NCBI GenBank assembly: GCA_017615235.1
Contig: JAGAAM010000228.1
Coordinates: forward strand, 1 to 6,087
DNA: 6,087 bases
DNA from: Clostridia bacterium
GTDB taxonomy: Bacteria; Bacillota_A; Clostridia; Oscillospirales; CAG-382
Direction of reading: 5' to 3'
In this document: positions 1 to 6,087 of the stretch, piece by piece
How positions within the stretch are numbered: position 1 is the stretch's first letter
Layout: every line of letters starts with the position of its first letter
The notes under the pieces: model-generated
Seen by the model: only the letters and a program-made list of their open reading frames with translations
Told to the model about the DNA's origin: nothing
The model's database searches: none
Position numbers and translations under genes: made by a program

Positions 1-770
1 ACGACAAGGGCAACGTCGTCAAGTCTTTCGATTACGAACCCGACCGCCAGGTCGTTTCGGAATCGACCTGCGATTCGATACTTAAAATACTCACCAACTC
101 CACCAAAAACGCCAGCGTCAGCGGCTATAATATAGTTTCAAAGACCGGTACTTCGGAAAAACGCGATACCGTCGATAATCTCGACGACTTCATCAGTTCC
201 TGCGTCTCCTTCGCTCCCGCGGAGGACCCGAAGATCGCGATCCTCGTCACCGTCGACGAGCCGACCGGATCGTCGCACTTCGGTTCCGCGGTCGCGGCAC
301 CCGTCGTGTCGAAGATACTTACGGAGATCCTGCCTCACCTCGGCATACTTCCGAAGCAGGACGAGGTCAGGACGGTAACGCTTTCCGATTACCGCAACAG
401 CAAAGTCTCCGACGCGAAATCGGTCATCGAACGGCTCGGGCTCAAATGCGTGGTCAAGGGCGACGGCAGTATCGTCGTCGACCAGATGCCGCGATTCGAT
501 ACCGTCATCGAAGGCGACGGCGTCGTGATACTCTACACCGAAGGCGAAACGCCGGAAGCGGACGTCAAGGTGCCGAAACTTATCGGAAGCACGCCGACAG
601 CCGCGATCAAGAGCCTTATCAACAGCAACCTCAACGTCTCGATAACCGGTATATTCAACAACGATTACAAGAACTGCTACGTCGTTGCCCAGTCGGTCCA
701 GGCGGGGACCTACGTCGCTCCCGGCACGGTGATCGAGCTTACGTTCCGTTACGAGGAGTCTATCGAGTAA
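1..770 (+). CDS. Class B penicillin-binding protein (FtsI/SpoVD/PBP2B type), C-terminal part, 5' end outside window
   Basis: This is the C-terminal 255 residues of a septal D,D-transpeptidase that crosslinks peptidoglycan on the outer face of the membrane. The first complete codon is at base 3 and the TAA stop at 768-770. The fragment opens in the transpeptidase domain. The third catalytic motif, K-T-G-T, is at fragment residues 47-50 (bases 141-152) in the context SKTGTSEK. The SxxK and SxN motifs must lie upstream. A typical domain end follows (FGSAVAAPVVSKIL). Two PASTA repeats then fill roughly residues 122-180 and 188-255. The second begins V-K-V-P-K-L-I-G and is a good match; the first is more degenerate. 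Two PASTA repeats resemble Bacillus PBP2B, whereas Bacillus SpoVD has one. In Clostridia one such protein often serves division and is named SpoVD or FtsI, so I leave the symbol blank. The stop overlaps the murF start by one base, which suggests translational coupling. The neighbouring ftsW encodes the likely SEDS partner. Confidence 0.93.
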   Translation, partial: DKGNVVKSFDYEPDRQVVSESTCDSILKILTNSTKNASVSGYNIVSKTGTSEKRDTVDNLDDFISSCVSFAPAEDPKIAILVTVDEPTGSSHFGSAVAAPVVSKILTEILPHLGILPKQDEVRTVTLSDYRNSKVSDAKSVIERLGLKCVVKGDGSIVVDQMPRFDTVIEGDGVVILYTEGETPEADVKVPKLIGSTPTAAIKSLINSNLNVSITGIFNNDYKNCYVVAQSVQAGTYVAPGTVIELTFRYEESIE

Positions 771-772
771 TG
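753..772 (+). promoter_or_regulatory. murF ribosome binding site and TAATG stop/start overlap
   Basis: GAGGAG at 753-758 lies inside the last codons of the penicillin-binding protein gene, 11 bases before the murF ATG at 770. The stop TAA (768-770) and start ATG (770-772) share one base. The arrangement fits translational reinitiation, so output of the transpeptidase and MurF is probably linked. The spacing is slightly long for a Shine-Dalgarno sequence. Confidence 0.6.
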
Positions 773-2107
773 AAAAAGGATCTTCGGGAAATCAGAAATA
801 TCACGGAAGGCGGGCTTTACCGCGAATCCGACGGCGCGCTGACCGTCGACGGCTTCTTCTCCGACAGCCGCAAGGCGGAAAAAGGAAAGATGTTCCTCGC
901 GCTGCGCGGCGAGAAGATAAACGGCAACGCCTATATCGCGGACGTCGTAAAAGCCGGTGCCTGCGCCCTCTGCGACGACCGTGAATATTTCAGCGAAGGA
1001 TGCGTGCTCGTGCCCGACGTCAGGAAGGCGCTTCAGAAATTAGCGGAGCATTACCGCGATAACGATCTGAAAGACGTCCGCGTGATCGGCGTCACCGGGT
1101 CGGTAGGTAAGACCACCACGAAGGATATGGTCGCCTGCGCTTTATCTGCGGGCAGGACGGTCCACAAGACCGCAGGCAACGCGAACAGCCAGATCGGGCT
1201 TCCGATAACCGTGCTCGATACCCCGGCCGACTGCGATATCGCCGTCGTCGAACTCGGCATGAGTTATAAGGGCGAGATGGAGCGCATAAGCCGCGTCGCA
1301 AAGCCGGATATTTCGATAATCACCAACATAGGGCATTCCCATATAGAAAACCTCGGCAGCCGCGAGGCGATAAGGGACGAGAAAATAAAGATCGCCGCCT
1401 TTTCAAAACCCGGTTCGGTAATGCTTCTGAACGGCGACGAACCGCTGCTTAAAGGTCTTGACTTAAAGGATAAAAAGGTTTATTATATCTCGGTCTCCGA
1501 CAAAAACGCCGATTGCTTCGCATGCGGCATCGTATCGGGAGCAGGCGGATTAAGCTTTACTGCGAGTATCTTCGGCGAAAAAGCCGAAGTCCGGCTCAAA
1601 GCGATCGGGATCCATTACGTTATGAACGCGCTGTTCTCGCTCGCCGCCGCGAAACTGTGCGGAGTAGACCTCGCGTCCTCCTGTGAAAAGCTCGCTTCCT
1701 ACGAAAGCGACGGAAGGCGTCAGTACATCTACGAAAGCGAAGGACACACCGTCATCTCGGACTGCTATAACGCCGCTCCGGAATCGATGAAAGCCGCGCT
1801 TTCGGTGCTCGGCGGCTACCGCGGAAGAAGGCGCGTCGCCGTGCTGGGCGATATACTCGAACTCGGCGAAGGTTCGCCCCTGTACCACAAAGAACTCTCC
1901 GCCACGGCGGATGAAAACGCCGATGTCCTCGTCACCTTCGGCGAACTCGCAAGGAATTACGCCGAATCCTTCAAAGGCGAAGTCTATATGTTCCCCGCCG
2001 ACAGGGGAGAGGAACTTAAAGAATTCCTGAAAATGATAATAAGGCCCGGCGACGTCGTGCTCTACAAGGCAAGCAACGGGATGCGGCTGTTTGACTGCAT
2101 AGTTTAA
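770..2107 (+). CDS. murF: UDP-N-acetylmuramoyl-tripeptide--D-alanyl-D-alanine ligase (MurF)
   Basis: MurF is the last cytoplasmic Mur ligase. It uses ATP to join D-Ala-D-Ala to UDP-MurNAc-tripeptide. The 445-residue product is normal for the family and has all three Mur ligase domains. The N-terminal UDP-substrate domain carries D-S-R at 32-34. The central ATPase has the P-loop GVTGSVGKTTT (107-117), NANSQIGLP (137-145), ELGM...GE (161-169) and NIGHSH (186-191). The C-terminal domain has DCYNAAP (331-337) and LGDILELG (359-366), with a following His at 373. These motifs favour MurF over MurC, MurD or MurE. Several family motifs are altered: NAAP for NANP, GIHYVMN (280-286) for G-x-H-N-x-x-N, EKIKI (204-208) where aKxEI is usual, and KASN (433-436) for KGSR. 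The ATG at 770 is chosen because it overlaps the upstream stop and gives a normal N-terminus; the open frame runs further upstream inside the previous gene. mraY follows after 16 bases. Confidence 0.95.
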   Translation: MKKDLREIRNITEGGLYRESDGALTVDGFFSDSRKAEKGKMFLALRGEKINGNAYIADVVKAGACALCDDREYFSEGCVLVPDVRKALQKLAEHYRDNDLKDVRVIGVTGSVGKTTTKDMVACALSAGRTVHKTAGNANSQIGLPITVLDTPADCDIAVVELGMSYKGEMERISRVAKPDISIITNIGHSHIENLGSREAIRDEKIKIAAFSKPGSVMLLNGDEPLLKGLDLKDKKVYYISVSDKNADCFACGIVSGAGGLSFTASIFGEKAEVRLKAIGIHYVMNALFSLAAAKLCGVDLASSCEKLASYESDGRRQYIYESEGHTVISDCYNAAPESMKAALSVLGGYRGRRRVAVLGDILELGEGSPLYHKELSATADENADVLVTFGELARNYAESFKGEVYMFPADRGEELKEFLKMIIRPGDVVLYKASNGMRLFDCIV

Positions 2108-2113
2108 AAAAAC

Positions 2114-2118
2114 AGGAG
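2114..2118 (+). promoter_or_regulatory. mraY ribosome binding site
   Basis: AGGAG, in the context ACAGGAGAGCTT, ends 5 bases before the ATG at 2124. It supports that start. It lies in the 16-base gap after the murF stop, so mraY has its own initiation site rather than an overlap. Confidence 0.75.
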
Positions 2119-2123
2119 AGCTT

Positions 2124-3146
2124 ATGAACGAATATATCATTTCCGCCATAACCGCGCTTACCGCCCTTGCGATAGGCGTAATACTCTTCAAGATATTCAT
2201 ACCGATCCTGCGTAAAGTCAAGCTCGGTCAGAAGATCCTGGAGATCGGGCCTTCATGGCACAAAGTCAAGGAGGGTACTCCCAATCTCGGCGGAGTGATA
2301 TTCATAGTCGCCTGTATTATCGCGATCGCGGTCGGAGCGCTTATCTACAGGTTCTCCGGGTCAATGAACGAAGGAAGTACCGAAGACCCGTTCCACGATA
2401 TAACGGATATGCTTTTGTGCGTAATGATGCTCCCTCTCCTCAACGGGCTTATCGGATTCATCGACGACTACATAAAACTTTTCAAAAAGCGCAACAAAGG
2501 GCTTTCCGCCATCCAAAAGCTGATACTTCAATTCCTCGCTGCGGCGGGATACCTATATTTTATGAATTACCGGATCGGCATCGGCACGGCGATAGACTTC
2601 CCCTGGGGAGCGAAACTGGAACTCGGATGGTTCTACTACGTTCTGATGCTCCTCGCCATCGTTTATATAATCAACTGCGCCAACCTCACCGACGGCATCG
2701 ACGGGCTCGCAGGGAGCATCGCGATGATCGACTGCGTGATGCTTTATATCTTCTTCCTGCTCAATAAAGAGGTATTTTACAGCACCTATATCTTCGTTGC
2801 GGCGCTTATCGGCGCTCTGCTCGCGTTCCTGATATTCAATTTCCACCCGGCAAAGATATTTATGGGCGATACCGGATCGCTGTTTCTCGGCGGGTTCATC
2901 GTAAGCCTAATAATGATGACCGGTTTCGAATTCCTGCTCCTCCCGGTAAGCTTTATCTGGATCATCGAAGGGCTTTCGGTGGTACTTCAGGTCGCTTCCT
3001 TCAAACTGACCGGGAAACGTATCTTCAAAATGAGCCCGATCCACCACCATTTCGAAAAATGCGGGTGGAGCGAGGTGAAGATCGTCGCCGTATTCTCGGC
3101 TTTCACTACCGCTTTCGCGTTCCTTACCTATTATTTGCTCACGTAA
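2124..3146 (+). CDS. mraY: Phospho-N-acetylmuramoyl-pentapeptide-transferase (MraY, translocase I)
   Basis: MraY is an integral membrane enzyme that moves phospho-MurNAc-pentapeptide from UDP to undecaprenyl phosphate, making lipid I on the cytoplasmic face. The 340-residue product is full length for the family and strongly hydrophobic, with about ten probable membrane segments. The family motifs appear in order: EGTPNLGG at 50-57 (often GTPTMGG), the Asp pair D114-D115 followed by the basic KLFKKRNKGLSAIQK stretch, NLTDGIDG at 187-194, HPAKIFMGDTGS at 241-252 with the catalytic-region Asp at 249, and the MSPIHHHFE histidine triad at 307-309. These match MraY rather than the related WecA/TagO transferases, which lack this exact SPIHHHFE ending. 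An outward loop at about 76-93 is polar and acidic (N-E-G-S-T-E-D). The gene takes MurF's product and feeds MurG, both in this cluster. In Escherichia coli and Bacillus subtilis murD would follow; here ftsW follows after 23 bases. Confidence 0.97.
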   Translation: MNEYIISAITALTALAIGVILFKIFIPILRKVKLGQKILEIGPSWHKVKEGTPNLGGVIFIVACIIAIAVGALIYRFSGSMNEGSTEDPFHDITDMLLCVMMLPLLNGLIGFIDDYIKLFKKRNKGLSAIQKLILQFLAAAGYLYFMNYRIGIGTAIDFPWGAKLELGWFYYVLMLLAIVYIINCANLTDGIDGLAGSIAMIDCVMLYIFFLLNKEVFYSTYIFVAALIGALLAFLIFNFHPAKIFMGDTGSLFLGGFIVSLIMMTGFEFLLLPVSFIWIIEGLSVVLQVASFKLTGKRIFKMSPIHHHFEKCGWSEVKIVAVFSAFTTAFAFLTYYLLT

Positions 3147-3155
3147 ACTGTTTTT

Positions 3156-3161
3156 AAGGTG
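3156..3161 (+). promoter_or_regulatory. ftsW ribosome binding site
   Basis: AAGGTG lies 8 bases before the ATG at 3170. It is a moderate Shine-Dalgarno match. It supports the start that includes the charged N-terminal extension; the next in-frame Met, residue 66, falls within the first membrane segment. Confidence 0.6.
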
Positions 3162-3169
3162 TTTGTCCG

Positions 3170-4429
3170 ATGGTAAAAGAAGACCTCGAACCGAAAACCT
3201 CCGAAGAAGGCGAAATCACGCCTGCGGAAGAGGCAGTAAAACCGAATAAAGTCAAAAAGGTCCGCAAGCAGGGAAACACCGCCAACCGTATTTACAGGAT
3301 CATCGGCGAGGTCGACCGGCCTTTGCTCATCGTCATTATCGCGCTGGTGTGTATCGGCTCGGTAATGGTCTTTTCGGCATCCTACGCAGTAGGCGAACAG
3401 CGTTACGGCGATTCCTATTTCTTCGCGCGCAAGCAGATAATCTTCGTGCTCGCCGGGATAGTCATAATGGCGATCGTCGCGAGGATCGACTACCGTTATA
3501 TCAAAAGGTTCGCCTACCTCGGATATTTCATCGCGCTCGTCTTCAACTTCGCCGTCAGATGGTTCGGCGAGACGAAGAACGGCGCGACCCGCTGGTTCAA
3601 CTTTTTAGGACTTGAATTCCAGCCCTCCGAGCTTTTGAAATTCTTCCTCGTTCTGTCGATGGCGACCTATATAAGCGACCATCTTGCCGATATACGAAGT
3701 CTGCGTAAAGGCATTCTTCCTTTGCTTCTGCTGGCGGCTCCCGCCGCGCTTTCCACGCTTTTGCAGAACCACGCCTCCGCGACGATAATCATACTGCTGT
3801 TGATGCTTATGATGATATGGATCTCCGGAACGAAGTGGATCTATCTCGCCGCCGCGGGCGGTACTCTGGCGACCGTCGGCGCGTTCTTCCTCACGATAGG
3901 AAGAGGCATTACCGAAAAACTGGTGCCTCAGGTCTTCACAAGGCTGGAGATCTGGGAACACCCCGAAAACTATATGACCGCGCAGAGCGGCGGCAAAGGC
4001 TGGCAGCCGATGCAGTCGCTGTACGCGATAAGTTCCGGCGGTTTCTGGGGACTGGGACTCGGACAGAGCAACCAGAAGCACGGCTACCTGCCGGAACCTC
4101 AGAACGACTATATCTTCGCGATACTTTGCGAGGAACTCGGATTCTTCGGCGTTCTATGCGTTAAAACGCTGTTCGCGGTGTTCGCTTACCGCGGATACCA
4201 TATCGCTCAGAACGCGCCGAACCGCTTCTGCTCGCTCGTCGCGATGGGCATAACGCTTCAGGTCGTTCTGCAGGTGATACTCAATCTCGCGGTCGTTACC
4301 AACTCCTTCCCGAGCACCGGTATAAGCCTTCCGTTCTTCAGTTACGGCGGCACTTCGCTCGTACTGCTGATGGTCGAGATGGGCGTTCTTCTCTCGATCT
4401 CGCGTTATTCCTTCACGGAACAGGTTTGA
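3170..4429 (+). CDS. ftsW: SEDS-family septal peptidoglycan polymerase FtsW/SpoVE
   Basis: FtsW-type SEDS proteins polymerise lipid II into glycan strands at the division septum together with a class B PBP, here probably the one encoded upstream. The product has 419 residues. Residues 1-48 form a charged cytoplasmic tail, acidic first (E/D-rich to about 21) and basic after (KVKKVRK, 27-33). About ten membrane segments follow. Motifs seen are RYGDSYFFARKQ (78-89), NGATRWFNFLG (137-147) with QPSE (151-154), NHASAT (200-205), QSLYAISSGGFWGLGLGQS (282-300), QKHGYLPEPQND (302-313), CEELGFFG (320-327) and PSTGISLPFFSYGGTS (381-396). FtsW/SpoVE is preferred over RodA because of the dcw location. The extracellular loop at 258-281 holds no aspartate, although an Asp just before the G-x-G-Y/W-Q segment is thought to be catalytic in characterised SEDS proteins. 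Whether this protein serves division, sporulation or both cannot be settled here. Confidence 0.94.
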   Translation: MVKEDLEPKTSEEGEITPAEEAVKPNKVKKVRKQGNTANRIYRIIGEVDRPLLIVIIALVCIGSVMVFSASYAVGEQRYGDSYFFARKQIIFVLAGIVIMAIVARIDYRYIKRFAYLGYFIALVFNFAVRWFGETKNGATRWFNFLGLEFQPSELLKFFLVLSMATYISDHLADIRSLRKGILPLLLLAAPAALSTLLQNHASATIIILLLMLMMIWISGTKWIYLAAAGGTLATVGAFFLTIGRGITEKLVPQVFTRLEIWEHPENYMTAQSGGKGWQPMQSLYAISSGGFWGLGLGQSNQKHGYLPEPQNDYIFAILCEELGFFGVLCVKTLFAVFAYRGYHIAQNAPNRFCSLVAMGITLQVVLQVILNLAVVTNSFPSTGISLPFFSYGGTSLVLLMVEMGVLLSISRYSFTEQV

Positions 4430-4434
4430 TAAGA

Positions 4435-4439
4435 AAGGA
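4435..4439 (+). promoter_or_regulatory. murG ribosome binding site
   Basis: AAGGA, in the context AAGAAAGGACAC, ends 9 bases before the ATG at 4449 in the 19-base gap after the ftsW stop. It supports the chosen murG start. Confidence 0.7.
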
Positions 4440-4448
4440 CACAGTCTG

Positions 4449-5555
4449 ATGAAAGTAATTCTTTGCGGAGGCGGCACGAGCGGTCACGTCAATCCGGCGC
4501 TGAATATCGCCGAAACGATCCGCGGCCGCGTTAAAGATGTCGAAATAATGTTTATCGGCACCGAACGAGGCATAGAAAGCACGCTCGTTCCGAAAGCCGG
4601 TTATGATATAAGATTTGTAGAAGTAAGCGGCTTTTCCCGCAAACTGACGCTTAAAAACGTAAAATCCGCCTATCATGCGGTCACTTCCGTGCACGAGGCG
4701 AAAAAGATAATCAAGGCGTTCAGACCCGACCTCGTCATCGGGACCGGCGGATACGTCAGCTGGCCGACGGTAAAAGCCGCAGCGAAGCTCGGCATACCCA
4801 CGCTTATACACGAGCAGAACGCCTTCCCCGGAATGACGACGAAGATGCTTTCAAAGTACGCCGACAGGATATGCATCTCCTTCGACGGCAGCGAAAAATA
4901 CTTCGATCCGGCGGTAAAAGAAAAACTCGTGCTTACCGGCAATCCCGTCATCGTCGACAGGCTTCAGCGTTCCGAAGCGCGCGAAAAGCTCGGCTTGAAG
5001 GACGACGAACCGTTCATCCTCTCCTACGGCGGAAGTATGGGCGCCGATTTTGTGAACGGGCTTTCCTTTGAACTTATGGAAAAATACACCGGCCCGCAGA
5101 ACATCCGCCATTGCCACGCGATCGGCAGGGTAGGGTACGAAAAGTTCAACGCGATCGCAAAGGAAAAGGGATTTTACGACAAGAAAAACCTCGAAATAAG
5201 CGAATACATCTACGATATGGCTGTGCGCCAGACCGCCGCTGACGTTATAATCTGCCGCGCCGGAGCCATGACGCTTTCGGAGCTTGCGCTGCGCGGATGC
5301 GCCGCGATACTCATCCCGAGCCCGCACGTCACGGAGGATCATCAGTATAAGAACGCGCGGCTGCTCGCCGACGCCGGCGCCGCGATAGTTTACCGCGAAA
5401 GCGAGATCACCGGCGACAAGCTCGTCGATACCGTTAAGGATCTCGTCTCCAATCCCAACAAACGCCGCCGTATGCAGGCGAGCATCGCCAATTTCGCGAT
5501 GCCTAACTCTGTCGAACTGATAGTCGACAACGCGCTTGAACTTTTGAAGAAATAA
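4449..5555 (+). CDS. murG: UDP-GlcNAc--undecaprenyl-PP-MurNAc-pentapeptide GlcNAc transferase (MurG)
   Basis: MurG is a peripheral membrane GT-B glycosyltransferase on the cytoplasmic face. It adds GlcNAc to lipid I to make lipid II, the substrate of FtsW. The 368-residue product is full length. The N-terminal domain has the glycine-rich loop GGGTSGHVNPAL (7-18), GTERGIEST (37-45), GTGGYVSWPT (98-107) and HEQNAFPG (121-128). The C-terminal donor-binding domain has LTGNPV (162-167), GGSMGA (194-199; the Met is often Gln), RAGAMTLSE (270-278), whose Glu corresponds to the UDP-GlcNAc-binding glutamate region, and HVTEDHQYKNA (293-303). Variation from the Escherichia coli motifs is limited and no key position appears lost. 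The ATG at 4449 begins immediately before the first beta strand (MKVILCGGG), as expected. murC, often next, is absent; the following gene is ftsQ, 34 bases on. Confidence 0.97.
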   Translation: MKVILCGGGTSGHVNPALNIAETIRGRVKDVEIMFIGTERGIESTLVPKAGYDIRFVEVSGFSRKLTLKNVKSAYHAVTSVHEAKKIIKAFRPDLVIGTGGYVSWPTVKAAAKLGIPTLIHEQNAFPGMTTKMLSKYADRICISFDGSEKYFDPAVKEKLVLTGNPVIVDRLQRSEAREKLGLKDDEPFILSYGGSMGADFVNGLSFELMEKYTGPQNIRHCHAIGRVGYEKFNAIAKEKGFYDKKNLEISEYIYDMAVRQTAADVIICRAGAMTLSELALRGCAAILIPSPHVTEDHQYKNARLLADAGAAIVYRESEITGDKLVDTVKDLVSNPNKRRRMQASIANFAMPNSVELIVDNALELLKK

Positions 5556-5574
5556 AAACGGCAGTAAATATAAG

Positions 5575-5583
5575 AAAGGAGGT
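5575..5583 (+). promoter_or_regulatory. Strong ftsQ ribosome binding site
   Basis: AAAGGAGGT is a near-perfect Shine-Dalgarno sequence and the strongest in the window. It ends 6 bases before TTG at 5590, which decides that start. The next in-frame ATG, at 5677, has no comparable site and would remove the basic N-terminal tail that precedes the membrane segment. Confidence 0.85.
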
Positions 5584-5589
5584 ATAAGG

Positions 5590-6087
5590 TTGGAACAGCA
5601 GCGTTTTACACGTAAAAACCCGAACGTTTTCGATACTCAGCGCCGCCGGCGTCAGAAACACACGCGTCGTACCGTTATGATAGTCCTTCTTTTCGTCGCG
5701 GTATCTTTGATATTCGTCGGCGTCTGTTTCGCCGTATTCCTCCGCGTCGATACCATCACGGTCACCGGAAACACGAAATACACGGAAGAGGAGATAGTCG
5801 GACTCGTGCCCGTGGAAATGGGCGACAACATCTTCTTCTTCGACGCCGACAAGACCGCGGAAAAGATCGAATGCACGCTTCCGTTTGTCGGAGAAGTGAC
5901 GATAAAACGCGATCTGCCTTCCACCGTCGCCGTCGAGATAATCGAGGAACAGCCCTGCTTCGCCACCGGGATAGCCGGCGACACCTATATCCTGTCCTCC
6001 GATCTTAAAGTGCTCGAACGGCGCAAACGCACCTCCCCCGAAAAGACCGGACTTACAGTATTGCAGCTTAACAGCGTCAGAAGATGC
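5590..6087 (+). CDS. ftsQ: Cell division protein FtsQ/DivIB, N-terminal part, 3' end outside window
   Basis: FtsQ/DivIB is a single-pass membrane protein of the divisome that, with FtsL and FtsB/DivIC, controls the FtsW-PBP pair. The frame is open for 166 codons from a TTG start to the window edge; family members are usually about 250-300 residues, so roughly half to two thirds is present. Residues 1-28 are a short cytoplasmic tail rich in Arg and Lys (QRRRRQKHTRR, 17-27). A single membrane segment spans about 29-51 (MIVLLFVAVSLIFVG...). A POTRA domain follows at about 53-122, opening VDTITVTGNTKYTEEEI and ending in V-E-I-I-E-E-Q-P. The start of the beta domain is seen after that (DTYILSSDLKVLE), matching the family pattern. 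The TTG start is set by the strong ribosome binding site; the weaker alternative is ATG at residue 30. The position after murG fits dcw order with the intervening murC or murB missing. Confidence 0.92.
   Translation, partial: MEQQRFTRKNPNVFDTQRRRRQKHTRRTVMIVLLFVAVSLIFVGVCFAVFLRVDTITVTGNTKYTEEEIVGLVPVEMGDNIFFFDADKTAEKIECTLPFVGEVTIKRDLPSTVAVEIIEEQPCFATGIAGDTYILSSDLKVLERRKRTSPEKTGLTVLQLNSVRRC

Noticed and set aside
446..769. In-frame upstream extension of murF to an ATG at 446
   Set aside because: The extension is an Arg-rich out-of-frame reading of the PASTA-coding region. The ATG at 770 gives the correct family N-terminus and overlaps the upstream stop.
1570..1589. Perfect 7-base inverted repeat CTTCGGC/GCCGAAG with a 6-base GAAAAA loop
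   Set aside because: It could be read as a terminator, but it is inside murF, has no following T-run, and is explained by coding for I-F-G-E-K-A-E-V.
1550..2221. Long open frame of 223 codons on the minus strand opposite the 3' half of murF
   Set aside because: It lies antisense to a well-supported murF, shows no recognisable domain or good ribosome binding site, and its composition is what reverse-strand reading of this codon usage produces.
2255..2767. 170-codon plus-strand open frame inside mraY
   Set aside because: It is an Arg- and His-rich alternative-frame reading of mraY, whose motifs are all in the other frame.
3605..4081. 158-codon minus-strand open frame opposite ftsW
   Set aside because: It is the antisense shadow of a conserved membrane protein gene, with no family features of its own.
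4851..5342. 163-codon minus-strand open frame opposite murG
   Set aside because: It is an antisense shadow of murG. All conserved glycosyltransferase motifs read on the plus strand.
5556..5589. Possible promoter or terminator in the largest intergenic gap
   Set aside because: The 34 bases are A-rich and hold the ftsQ ribosome binding site, but show no hairpin and no convincing -35/-10 pair.

Overview
The window is a slice of a bacterial division and cell wall (dcw) gene cluster, with every gene on the + strand. The order is: 3' end of a PASTA-domain class B penicillin-binding protein (FtsI/SpoVD/PBP2B type), murF, mraY, ftsW/spoVE, murG, and the 5' part of ftsQ/divIB. Coding density is near total. 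The gaps are -1, 16, 23, 19 and 34 bases, no stretch over 300 bases lacks a gene, and I see no internal promoter or terminator. This looks like one polycistronic unit that continues beyond both window edges.

The host is most likely a Gram-positive-type Bacillota of class Clostridia, possibly an uncultivated gut lineage. This is inferred from the two C-terminal PASTA repeats on the division transpeptidase, the clostridial-looking FtsW motifs (LPEPQND, CEELGFFG), the strong AAGGAGG-type ribosome binding sites and the short DivIB-like FtsQ start. GC content looks moderately high, yet ATA is a common Ile codon. I cannot name a genus. Nothing shows horizontal transfer: codon style is even throughout and there are no mobile elements, RNA genes or CRISPR repeats.

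Functionally the genes form one assembly line. MurF completes the cytoplasmic UDP-MurNAc-pentapeptide. MraY loads it on undecaprenyl phosphate to give lipid I, and MurG adds GlcNAc to give lipid II. FtsW polymerises lipid II at the septum, and its partner class B PBP crosslinks the new strands. FtsQ/DivIB joins the divisome regulatory complex.

The main points of interest are variations within this known system. murE, murD and murC are absent from the positions where they sit in classical clusters. The FtsW extracellular loop lacks the aspartate thought to be catalytic in SEDS polymerases. Several MurF signature motifs carry substitutions. FtsQ begins at TTG behind a near-perfect Shine-Dalgarno sequence. 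I found no evidence of an undescribed biological system here.
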